Below are positions 11,571 to 23,500 of a stretch of DNA of 64,000 nucleotides, in pieces (position 1 is the stretch's first letter; every line of letters begins with the position of its first letter). Source of the DNA: Craspedostauros australis (lineage: Eukaryota; Bacillariophyta; Bacillariophyceae; Mastogloiales; Achnanthaceae); the NCBI GenBank assembly GCA_026770025.1, contig JAMXDE010000003.1:3038001-3102000 (forward strand), read 5' to 3'. Made by a program: the position numbers and the translations under genes. The notes beneath the pieces are model-generated. The model saw only the letters and a program-made list of their open reading frames with translations, ran no database searches and was not told the origin of the DNA.

Positions 11571-12251
11571 ATGAGTCTCTCGTTCGTGTCGTCGGCCGTT
11601 CAGACGGGAACCGAAAGCGGCGGCTTCGAAGAAAAGGCCATCGAATCGAAGGAGGTGGATGCCGTGAACAAGCGCAATCAGCACCAGCCGCTGATCGATC
11701 AGCTGCGCGCCAACAAGGAGAAGGAGGAGGCGAGGTTGGAGGAAGAGAAGCGGGATCGCATGCGCGGGACCTGCGCCCTGGACGACGATGACATCGCTCA
11801 CCTCGATGCCGTGGCCAAGCAGAAGCAGGACAAGCTGGACATGCTGCAGCAGCGCACGCAGAGCGAATTGGCGGAGTTCCGTGCTGCGAGGTTGGAGAAG
11901 CAGCAGTCGACCCTCGATGAGGAAGCCGCCATGTATGACGAGCTGCGGGAGCGCGAAAAGGAAGCCACCACTTTGCGAAAGCCAGAGCCAAAGCAACAGC
12001 CCAAGTCCGTGGTTCCCAAGCTCATTGTCAAGAAGAAGAAAAAGAGACGTGCTCCCGCTGCAGCAACAGACTCATCGTCGCCATCGTCGCCGTCGTCGTC
12101 AAAGCAGCAACAGGCTGCGAAAAAGCAGAATACTGGATCCAGCGTGAGCAATACCAACAACAGCAACACCAGCAAGCCAGACGTCAAGTCAAACAACAGC
12201 GCTTTGGGGTCTCTACTGGGAGATTATGGGTCATCGTCTGATGAAGACTGA
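11571..12251 (+). CDS. PSME3IP1 / FAM192A (NIP30)-like protein
   Basis: Single-exon gene of 226 residues. The N-terminal half matches the NIP30 domain of FAM192A/PSME3IP1: a RP..L.DQLRANKEKEEARL helix, an acidic LDDDDIAHLDAVAKQKQ turn and a long charged coiled coil. Next comes a PKLIVKKKKKRR basic patch, then a Ser/Gln/Asn-rich linker. The C-terminal LLGDYGSSSDED resembles the GLGAYSGSSDSE motif of the human protein. In animals this protein binds the PA28-gamma proteasome activator in the nucleus; that role is known for the family and only inferred here. The basic patch is a likely nuclear signal. Length is close to the animal protein (about 254 residues). Confidence 0.8.
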   Translation: MSLSFVSSAVQTGTESGGFEEKAIESKEVDAVNKRNQHQPLIDQLRANKEKEEARLEEEKRDRMRGTCALDDDDIAHLDAVAKQKQDKLDMLQQRTQSELAEFRAARLEKQQSTLDEEAAMYDELREREKEATTLRKPEPKQQPKSVVPKLIVKKKKKRRAPAAATDSSSPSSPSSSKQQQAAKKQNTGSSVSNTNNSNTSKPDVKSNNSALGSLLGDYGSSSDED

Positions 12252-12457
12252 GGTGTGGGCTGTGGATGCAACAACTCGTGCAGTCTCCAAGATTGTAGAA
12301 GGTGGTACGCTCTTTCAGAAATCTGACATACTCCGACGTCAATAGGATGGTAGTATGACGTTGAATACTTTCATTCATTATTCCGTATAGGATGGTGTTC
12401 CCAACACCATGCTCATACTGTGCGTGCTCTCTGCACATCTCGATCGATTTACTCCGT

Positions 12458-13891
12458 CTAATCTTTCAGTGCGATCATCTTGCCATCCATCATGACCAGC
12501 TTCGTCTTTTTCGGTGCGTTGCGCAATACTCGTTTCAATTCCTTCTTCATTGTTTTCGGTAATGACATTCGTTTCAGCAGAGTCTTGCGCAATGCCTTCA
12601 CCTTCATGGACCGTGATGGGACCTTCTTCAACTCCTTTTTGGCCGCCTTCAACACTTGCTTTGCATCCAGCTTGTCGTTGCTAGATTCTGTCTTTCGCTT
12701 CTTTTCTTCCTCTGCTCTTCTGCGGGATTCTTCTGCCGCGTTTGCCTCAGACTTCTTCTTCTTCTTCTTGGCGCTCTCATCATCACTGTCGCTGTCACTA
12801 TCATCATCATCATCATCATCCGATTGGCGTTTCGAGGATGCCTGCTTCGCTGCCTTGGCCGCCCGCGCCGCCTCGGCCTTGACTTCGTCTTCCTTCTTCT
12901 TTTGTGTCATGCGTTTTTGCCGCTCCGCATTCAGCACATTCCAAATTTCCGACACGATGCGATCACCCTGCGGCCCGCGCAGCTTCAACGAGTTGGCGGT
13001 GAAATTGCGAAACTGTTTCTCCTTGCGCGGGATGTTATCGAGCTGGCACATGGTCTGGAAATGATGTCGCAGTGATTGCGGTGCCGTATTGTTGGCGCAG
13101 TAGTGCACGGTGTCCATCCATTCCTGCTGGGGGCTGCGTTTGGTGGAACGGCGATCGTTGGCGGCCTTGCCTTCGTATTTTTGAGCCTCCGTGATGCACG
13201 TCGTGTGGGCCCGGTAATCGTCTGGCGGGGTAGAGTATTGCGCAGTGTTGCCATGTTTTTTTGTAGCGGATGTCGTCGCCATAGTCGTCGTCGTCATCGT
13301 CGATGTTGTTGTTGTATTGGTGGATCAGTTGATACCCAATTTCATTGGATGAATAATTGCAAATCGCATTCGGACCATGCCCATGGAGTATAATACATGT
13401 GACGGCGACGACGGGATGCAACAAGACGAGAATGTGAGACAGGACGCCAGAATAGAATACCATATTCTACAAATTGTGCGGTTCATCACGAGTGTCGGAA
13501 CTCAACCGAGTGCGCAGTGCCATAGCATGCACTCGCACTTGCAACAACAACAACGGTGCAGCAACAGCCGGATGATATTCCTCAGAGTTTAATTAAAACA
13601 TTGTTGATGCTCCCATCGCCAGAATGGCGTCAAGATCATTGGGTATTGTGTAATCCTTGGAAGGCTGTTGCTGGATTCCGTTGCCACATCTTGCTGCGGT
13701 GCACATACTGCACAATACTCCCATGGTATTATGTGTATTGTATAAAATAATGCATATGGCTCACCTCCGTAGAACGAAACGTAACAATCAACGCAAGAGA
13801 CAGATTCACATTGTCGACATCTGTAGGCGTGCGAATCGACCTGATTCTTCTTCAACGTTTCGTTGCATCCATCACACGTGAAGTACACCAT
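12458..13891 (-). CDS. LYAR: LYAR-type C2HC zinc-finger nucleolar protein, two exons
   Basis: Two exons: 13765-13891 and 12458-13221, separated by a 543-base intron (GTGAGC...GCCAG); the joined protein has 296 residues. Exon 1 encodes MVYFTCDGCNETLKK..H..RC..C and VSCVDC. The join restores SFYGDDYRAHTTCITEAQKY, the second half of the LYAR finger (compare FWGDDYKNHVKCISEDQKY in animals). Without the splice the finger is broken, which makes the join convincing. A conserved helical segment (QQEWMDTVHYC), an acidic/lysine-rich stretch and a basic C-terminus with repeated LKK/KALRK motifs follow. LYAR proteins act in the nucleolus in rRNA transcription and processing in animals; the same role is inferred here. 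Confidence 0.85.
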
Positions 13892-14544
13892 GATACTCGC
13901 AGCCAACGTGGTTGAGAAAGACTCAAATCGATGCTGCCGTTGCGATTGTCTTGCTTCCAACTCAAGTTGTTGGATCCTTGCGTTGTGACATCGTTGCCAT
14001 CAACATCAGCCTCATCGTCGTTGCCGACATCACTGGCATGTTTAGCAAGGGGGGATGTCGTATGGCGCCCATAGTAGCACCACACGTATCCTTTTGTGTC
14101 ATCTCCCCATCTTCGTTTGGATGTGCGTCCGCGCAAACAGTCTGCCCAGTTTTGGTTGGTGAGTGTTGGACGTGGTTCAAGCTTCCCATCTGTCCGTCCA
14201 TCCGATCGTGCAGCTGTTTCCAATCGAAAGATACCTTTTCGCGCCATCTTCTTCTTGTTCTCTTGCCTGATTTCTGCTTGGACTGGAGCAAGACCAACGT
14301 GCTGTGACACACCAATACTACCCCAGCCACATAATAGCTCGTATTCTACAATAGAATAGTAGAATAGGACAACGCAATCCCCTCCATTAATCATCACACC
14401 GCACGGTCCCACCGACGCGCGCAAAGACACAAGAACGCGTGGCACTCACACGTTCGCTAATTACTCGTACTAATTGGATACACGCATGAGCATCCTACCA
14501 TTGTGGACAGAGGCACCCTTTGCTTTTCTCTGCTACGCTTCACT
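13892..14544. other. Intergenic spacer between SZT2-like 3' end and LYAR 5' end
   Basis: Both flanking genes are on the minus strand, so this 653-base stretch holds the LYAR promoter and the SZT2-like terminator. No further element seen. Confidence 0.5.
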
Positions 14545-17500
14545 CTACGAATTCCTGGACATGAAGCTGAAGAGGAAGTTGACGAACTTCGAAGCGGCCG
14601 ACGTGGCTGCTTCCTTTGTGGCAGGATTGCGTTCCTTTTCGATCAGATTCGCGCTGTGGAGGTTGCCCGTCATGCGATGAATCTCGATCAGGATGAAGAC
14701 GTCTTCCGCTTGCATGCGGAACAGCACCGAGACGCGGGATGGATTGCGGGGGAGTGTGAGGTGGGCGGAGAACAAGTCATCATTGATCATGGCAACCACA
14801 AACCTCCTCCAGTTCACCTGGTTGTCGCGCGACCGAAGCCAGTCCGCGGGCAGCTGCAGCCTCCAATCCTTATCACGAGTGTCCAACGCATCGAGTACCG
14901 AATGCACGTAGCAGAGCGTGAAGAACTCTTCGATCATCATGGGCTGCAGTGCCGTGTTGGTCATGTTGGGCGATGATAACGATCTCCACAGCGAATTAAG
15001 CCTCAGTTTCTTGGCCGCGTACGTGAGCTCTGCGTAGACCAGCTGGGATGCCACTGACTTGATCTTCTCCATCACTGTCGTCGTCTCGATCTTCCCGGGC
15101 TCCACCACCGTATCAGAGAGGCTCTTGCCGTGCGTCCTGCACAAAATCAGCACCTTCAGTCTTCCATCGTGACTTGGATTGGCCCTCAGGAAGCAGGTAG
15201 CTGCAATAGTTTTGGATTGACATGAAGTGCAGAGTCGAATATGAATGCGTGAGTACGAGGATTAGAATAGTGACAGGAACATAGCGGGACACAAGACCGT
15301 CGTTTGCCGATGACATGAAATGTCATTCCGAAAGTGAAACGCCTGTGCCACGGGAACGAAAAGCAAGGAAGAAACGCGTCAAGTCGCAATGGGCAACAGT
15401 CAACGGGCTGCTGATGCTGCAGCCGCAGCAACGACGTGCATCCCAACAGAGTAGAGCATGCGCAACCAGAGGTCATGTTCAGCGTGTGCACAAACTCAGC
15501 CATACAAATGCCACACTTACAGTGAGTCCCATCAGCGATCACCAGCTTTCTCGAACAAAGCGATGCCCCGCGTCGCATCAGGTCTCGTTTCTCGCGATGC
15601 ATCCACATGTAGTCCATCAGCCTTGGGCCGTTGAACAAATTGATCAACCGGTTCTGGAATGATCTGAGGGTGATGGTGTATTCAAAGATTCTGTGATTCA
15701 GCCGACGCATCCTGTTCTCACATCAAGACCAATGAACGACAACAATCGCAGAGAAACGTAGCATGTGGGACAATCAATGTCGAAGAATAGCAGGCAAGTA
15801 AGCAAATACCGTGAGACACATGAAGCAGGGTGTTCGGATTTACCATCACGGCACCTCGTTCGATACCACAGCAAGGCAAAATGCAACGCAACCCGACTTG
15901 TTCCACCAAAAGGCCATACATGCCAAAACATAGGTCATCATCATCGTCTGACCAATCAATCCATGACCAAAAATACCTTACCGCTCTTGCATGTCGAGAG
16001 GATAGTGTTCCATCAACCGTCGAAGGAACGGCAGGAGCTCCGAAAAATCATTGCGAATGTCGGGCTGCCGAATGCGACGGTGGACATGCGCAGCTCCAAA
16101 GTCGAAGAGGAGGCAGTCCAGATCGAAGGTTGACTGTGCGTTCGACCATGTGCCATGGTGAGTTGCCAGTGTGTGTGGGTGGGTCCCGTCCGAGCACCAA
16201 GCGGGGACAATGAGGGTGAATCATCGAAGCCATTCAAGCCATCGAAGCAACAAAAGTAAACGACAGTAGCATCAAGTACAAAATACAAGAAACCGGATAT
16301 GATGAGTCATGCGTTCGGATCTCAATTGCTTCACCACCGTGCTATTCTCACTAAACGTCGAGAACATAGGACCCTTTCCATGCCGACGTCCACAACTTAC
16401 CAGCAGATTCGTTGCAAGTCTGTCCATGGCTATTGCATCGTCCGCTTTCTTGCTTCGGTTCAGCAATGATCTTGGTTTGCTAATTCCTGTCTTCTCCCCC
16501 GCGTCCATGTCAACTGGGCGATTCAACATGAACAACCAACCTGTCGCCCGAATGACTGCCTGCTCAGTCGACGGCAACACGAGATTCATCTTCTGAATCT
16601 CAATGAGTGCGAAGCACCGGGATCCATTCAAGTTCTGCACGTTGGACATAAAGAAGATGGACTCAACCGCTTCCTCTCCGTTGCTGTAAACATTCATCAA
16701 CGAAACGTTCTTCATCCATCTGTCCAGCCATTCGCCGAACAGAAGAAGGAATGTGTTTGCCATCAGCTTGGGCAACTGCGGGGGGCACCCAAGTCGCGAA
16801 AACGTGCATGGACTTCTCATCTTGAAGAAATCGAGAGTGGTTTTGTTGATGGCTGGCGATGAGAAATGCGGCCACCATGACGTTGTCAGTCGGCTCAAAG
16901 CTTGTGCCTGCAGCGTATGCCACCTTCGCGCGGCATGCAGAGACAGTGACGAAAGCAGGCGCACGTCAGATTCCAAATTCTTCAGCGTCTCGTCTTGTTG
17001 CACGACCGCGGCTGTTGGGTCGCGTCCCAGCGGTTGCTTGGCAGGGTGCAATGCTCGAATCGCGTCAACCCGCCTTGTCATCGCCTCTTCGTCCGACCGG
17101 CCGTCGGCTCCATGTTGCGCAATCGAGAGCTTGGCAGGCGGCTTCGCGAGCAGCTTGAATTGCTGAGAACTGGCGCGTGCCCTTGAGGCAGCCACGGCCT
17201 GCATGGTTGCACCAGCGAAGGACTTGCCGACCAGCTTCGGACGGCGAATAATTGTGGGGCGTTGCACTCTGCGGTCATTCGCGCTGGGCTTCCTTTCATC
17301 AGATTCCGACTCGTCCATCCCATCGTCCAGACGGTTGATCGACGATGAGCTGTCCGTCTTCGTGATGTGTCGTCCACGACGGACCGTCGTGGTTTCGGCG
17401 TTGATCTGCTTCGGAATCGTGTTGGGAGGTGTCAGCATCTTCAGCGTCCGTGCTTGCAATTGAAAGGACGCAGTTTCAGTTCTGCTTAGCATTGTCTGAT

Positions 17501-20500
17501 CGGCCTCCTCTAACTTCGCACGGACACTGAGATAGTTGGAGAGTCACGGATATTGAAAGACGTCGTCGACGACGATGACGAAAGAAGCGAACAAACGAAG
17601 AAAGACCACAAGAGGTGTGGATGATGGAAGACGAAAGGAGAATGGTCGAGATGATGTCAGTCTCTGCTCTTTCAACGCAGCATGCCACGCGAACTGAATA
17701 GTACGCTTTATCCGTCACATGTGCCTTTGACATCCGCATTGACGTGGAGCATCTAGGTCACAGCTGTGCACATTCGTGCAGACCAGGTGCATGCCATGGC
17801 ACAGTGAGATTACTAGTATGCAGCACATACAACGAACTCTGTTTCACTTACGCCTTTGCCAAGTCTGGGTGCCAATTGTACATCCAAAGGATCCGACGGT
17901 TCCTCTTGCACGAGAATATGAACGCGAATGAACGACGTAACGCCGACGGCCGATGCTGGTCCAGTCGGTCCGCATAATCCAGTGCTGTGTGTCGCCCCTT
18001 TGACAGGTTGCTCCGGCTGATATCCACGTTGGTGTAGAGTTTCATCTTTGACCTGATGCCGTCCAGGGATGATGATGATGACGACGACGATGATGCACGA
18101 GTCTCGGCAGCTTCAGGCGACGAGCAGAAGAAGCAAATGTACTCGGGACAGTCGATTGGCATGTCCTTGATTTGCCCCCTGAATGTTCCGTTGCCTGGCC
18201 CTGACGCAGCGAAGATGTTGCTGGGCCCGCTGTTGTACTTGAATGCGACCGATTGAGGTCGTCTTGAACGCGTTAGCCGGATGACCTTGGTGTCCCGCTT
18301 CAGCATTTCCAGCATGCCTCTGTCGTTGGCTTCGGAAGCGATCGGGTTGAAGATGGATCGTTGCAAGAGCTTCAGCGTCGTCGAAGCGACCGTCGAGGCT
18401 CTGATGACGCCAGGCAAGTCGATCTTCACGACAGTGGGCTGGGGGAGGTCATGCGAGGCCTCGAGAACACCCGTCAATGCGGCAAGACCGGGGAAGGTGC
18501 GATTCATTAGGATGGTGTCTCTGTCCTTGTGTTTGGCTGACAGCAGTGGCGCCCGCAACTTCTTTGAAGGACCCACCACTAATCGATCCACCTGTCGCTC
18601 GGCTACCCAATCAAAAATCGATTGGTCAAGCGAGAGCGCCATCCATTCATGCAAACTCTTCCGGTTCAAGCCAGTGTCCGTGATCCGAATGCGCAATGAA
18701 AAGTTCACGGAGCTGGCACGGGCGACCTTCTTCGCTCGCATCCTGCCGGGAGCAACATTTTCGGCATCCCAATCCAGCTGCGCACGGTCAGCGTGCATCG
18801 ATGTTTCCAGCTTGCCGTTCGGTCCGAAAAGCCCAAGCTCCACGACGGCGATACCGTTTCCCGCAGAACGTGAGAATTCGAAGCCTTTCAGCGACAGCGT
18901 GCTGACGCTCTGAATTCCTGGTTCAGGCTGCGCTGGATAGCTGTTGTAATATATCGTGAAGTCGTTGGAAGCTGGATCGATGAGATGCACGTAATCTCTT
19001 GACGCTTCTGGTTCCGACGTGTCCGCTGGCTGCTGCTGCTGCTGCTCTTGTTCCATCTTGCTTTGCTCTGATGATTCGTTTGCCGCCGCAGGATGGTCTA
19101 CATTGGGCGTGTTTGCCCCAACTGCATTCTCAGCTGATTCTTCTTCTGCGCTGTACAGCCGATGGAAGAATGTGGAACCGCACATATTCTGATGGAACAT
19201 GAGCAAAACGAGGTATGGATCATTGATGCAGCTTGGGAATTCGTAGTACCAATCGTGCGGCTCTTCAGCCGCTGTTTCATCTGCGAGGGCATTCCATTCA
19301 CTGTTGAAGGATTCCAAGAAATGAAAATCCTCTCGCTTCCATGTGAATATTGGATTCTTGCCCTTCAAGGAAGATTCAATCATCTCGACGACGATCTTCA
19401 TGATGCGTCTCTGGAGGATCCGTGTGAATTCCGTCGTGACCTCAGATCCTGGCGGATGAATACCGCGAACGACCAAACGAATGGAACCGCTGTTTCCATC
19501 CTTCTCATTGCCATCGGTCTTCAATGACATGTAGAAAATTGATGCGTTTGTATCCCTGTACACGAAGAATCCAGGTCTGTTCAGGATTGCGAATGGTTGC
19601 AGAACGGTCGTGGCCAAAGTCCTGGCGATGTACTGAGGACTCGTCGATGTGCTGCGGTAGAGCTTGAATGATTTTTCATACACTACGGGACAGCCAAATA
19701 TACCCGGAGCAAACAGCGAATGATACTGGTTCACGTCCTGGTTGGACAAAGGTGCTTGACTGTGCGCTCCTGATGCTGCTCCGATCGTCTTGCTGGAGAT
19801 CCTGGGATCGATCATCAGCAATGTGCTGGCTGTCCTCGTGTGATGCAGACTGCAATTACGTGCACGAGCGCGAATTCGAGTGCGGGGATGTTCATGGCAA
19901 AAAAAACGTGGGTATCAAAAAACGTGGATACCGAAAACGTGGACGAACAAGAACATCGAACAATCAGAGAGAATTCATATCCACAACCAACGCATTTCGT
20001 GAGTCCGAGAGGCACAGAAATAAGACATTCCCATCTCACGCATATCACATCACACATCGCGCACATGGCACACCGTCACAGCAAAACTCAAAACGCAACG
20101 GCTTTGCAGTGTGGCAAAGTACGATTGTCCTGGTCTTGTCTCACCTCTCAAGCAACAATTCTTGGTTCACCAAGTACGCGGCGCAATTCAGAATGCTCCT
20201 GATCTGATTCATGATGACAATCGCACTGTCGCGTCCGTCATGGTGGTAGACTTCCACCAAAATGCTCTTCGTCTTCGCGTCGATCGTTGCGAATGCCCAG
20301 TATTCGGCGTAGTCCTTGTCGGACATGCCAATGGGTGTGATCCTGAAGCATCCATGTTTGATGCGGTGGAAGTGCAGTTCGCGGTTCTTCGTGATTTGCG
20401 CAATCAACTTTTGCACACCCCTGTCGATGTCAGCCTCAAACTCTCCAGGCATGAAGGCTGGGATCATGAGATCGTTACGGCTGTTGTAGAAGAAGAGTTC

Positions 20501-23500
20501 GATGGATTGTGACGCAACATCTCGCACCTGGCGGATGCATCTCCTCACTGTCTGGATGTTCTCGTTGGATGCCTTGGATCCCAGCTTCAACATCCTCTCC
20601 AGGGTGAGCTCTGCTGCGTAAGATCTCAGGATGATGTCAAGCTGCTGAATGGCATTCCTATGGCCTTGCGGGATGGTGGAGGAAAGGTTCTCGGGAGTTT
20701 CGGATCGCGACGCAGCCTCAGTTTTCGGTATCGACACCTCGACTGTCAGCTTTGCGCGCTTCGAGAGGCTGTATAGGTCTATGTTCCGTATCCGCTTGCC
20801 CAACTTCCGGAAGCGAAAGAGGATCGGCGTTGCCTCCGTTCCATCCACAGTTGCATATGTATCCATACTGTTTGACATCGATTGACTGCCAGTGTCTGCG
20901 ATCGGCGTTTTGGCTTGCTTCGCTTCTCCTTCCCCTTGTTCTACCTGGCTGTTGGCGTTTGTTGCAGACGTCTCAGTTAGATTGGCGTTGTTTGGGGCGT
21001 CGCAACAAGGAACGAAGCTCATATTTTCGGAAGTACCTGGTTGGACGCCTTTCACACGGTCAAGCGCAGCATCATCCGTTGGATTGCAAAAGTAGAAGTT
21101 CCTCTTGCTTTCGCGCAATGGGAGCAGCACCAATGAGAGATCTTGAGCTAATTTCGTTGCCTCCGCATTGAGGGAGGGATCCACATCGCTCACGTCAGGT
21201 ACATCGATGGCGAGAACTTGCACGAATCGCAACGGTTCGAGCATGGCTTCGATATCCAGGATGTCGAATGACAGCAGGTGCTCTGGCGGTGCCGCTCGGA
21301 ATGCTAGGTACGTCGCCAGCGAAAAATTCTTCGGATGGATAGCGTCCATGGCATCGGCGAGCCTGGTGGCGCAGAAGAACTCGCTTCGAGACCTTTCATC
21401 GGATCCATCGATCGTGATGGCATTTCGTTGATGGTACAAGTTGGTCTTGTTCACGGCAAAGTACGTCACTTTTCTGTACGTGCCCAAAGACGCCTCGTGG
21501 ATCGCTTCGGAATCGATGTTCGCCGTTGCGAGGTGTACGAATCCCAATGTGTCTTGATTCAATTTGATGGCGAACCAAAGACCCGCCAAACACCCCGCGA
21601 TGGGTGTGCTGTCATCGATCATTAGTCTGTGTGCAACGACGTCCAGCTTTTGGGATAGCAACGTTCGTTCGGTCAGGCGTATCAAGATGTCGCTTGCTGA
21701 CTGGTTGGCATTCGGGTAGAATCGTAGATGTCGAGTAATGCGACCAGAATATTTCAGAAGGTGCTCCACGATCTCGCGATGCTGTGACGGCGTGCGTGTT
21801 GCAGCAGGCGAGAGTGCGAGCAAGTGCGCTTGACCGTCAACCCCAACCTGGCTGCCCAGGATTGCAACAACATCGATCCAACACTGCAACGCTCGACCGC
21901 AATCCTGATCGTCACTGTGGAGCTTGGAGCGGAGCTGAGCGAAGTACAAGTGGGACCCAACGGATCGAAAGGGGAAGAATTTCCCGCTCTGCGCTTCCAT
22001 GTGAAGATTCACGATCGCTTTGTCGCCCGATGTGGAGATCCCGTACTGGATCAAATCGCCTGGCGAGTCCTTGAAAGTAGGTTCATTACCACGGCCGGTC
22101 GGCAGAAGCTTGGCGAATATGGCATAATGACTCCCAGATTCGATCAGATGGGAGGCTTGAATCTCGAGATGGTATCTCATGATTAGCGACAGTAGTTGTG
22201 GCTGCTTGGTGATCTTCCATGTCGCATGATTGTACTCGACGTCGACCCTGCCCTTGCGCAGGTGGCTTGAGTTGGTGTTGCCGACCAGGAACTTGCCAAT
22301 CTGCTTCTCGAGAACGGTCACGTCATTCAATGAGGCGAGCGTGTTCCGCAGACTGGAGAGGACGTCGAGGATGCGGAGAGGGCTCGTCCCGGCGAACAGC
22401 TCCACCTTGATGGTGAAGAGATGGCTGGACGGACTTTTTCGTTGCAGTTGGATCGTGCAGTAGCTCATCGGCTCGTCCTTCGCATTCAAAATCTTGATGT
22501 AGAGGTCGCGCTTGCTGTCAATGGTCTGTGTTGTCCAACGAGAGATGAGCTGTATGAGCTGAGCTTCGCCCGTGCCCGTGCTGTTGTACTCGGTGACCAC
22601 ATTGTCAACATCGAAGGGTGGAATGCTCCCGGTGCAGATGACATCTATTTCATTCCTATGAAAGTGATTCTGCCTCTGTACATCTGTCAGCGACGCCAAG
22701 CGCCTGAGGAGAAGCCGCTCGGGATTCCCAATCTGCCCAGATGACCAGCGTTGGAGGGGACAGAGAGTGGATCTGAACCAATCCTCGTGCTTGGTCTGAT
22801 GCAGCACGCGCGCGAGTTTCAGTGCCACCATCTGCGCCATGGACTGCGCGCCAGGCAAGTGATTTTGCTGTTGATGTTGGTATTGGTGCTGCTGTTGTTG
22901 CTGCTGGTGTTGCTGTTGCTGCAATTTTACCAAGCTGAGTTTGACATTGTCGACAAGACTTCGGCTTCCGGAGAGCTCCATCTTCACGTGCGCCGAGCCT
23001 GATAACCGATTTGCACCTGGCAAAGGAGTGTACAGGAGCTCATAGTGCAGCGTGGAACCGTGCATCAGCGGGAGCACGAATAGGAGGTTGGTCTTCCCAT
23101 CTCCCGTCGAAGTGTATTTGTACTCTCGTATTCTGTAGCCTTGTCGAATGCGCATGAGAATCAACCCCTTGATACGGATGGGGGAGAGGGAGTAGGGAAG
23201 GCTCGCTCTTGCTTCGCCTCGTTTGTGAGAGCTGCCATTCCATTCGGGCGGCATGAACAAGTCGCTCATCCGGTGCATGCTGGGAACGCCAAAGTTGTGT
23301 CCCTGGCGACCGAGTGGGATCGTCGGTGCAGGCGATTGCTGTGCAATGCTGCTTCGGAGATAGTCAGGCGGAACGAATTTGGACCAGTCTGAACCAAGCG
23401 CTGGCGACAGAGGCGACAAGGTGAAGAGCGTCAGCCACTGTACACCATTCATGCGGATTGACGTGTTGTTGTCATCATGGAACGTGAAGAAATGCTCCTC

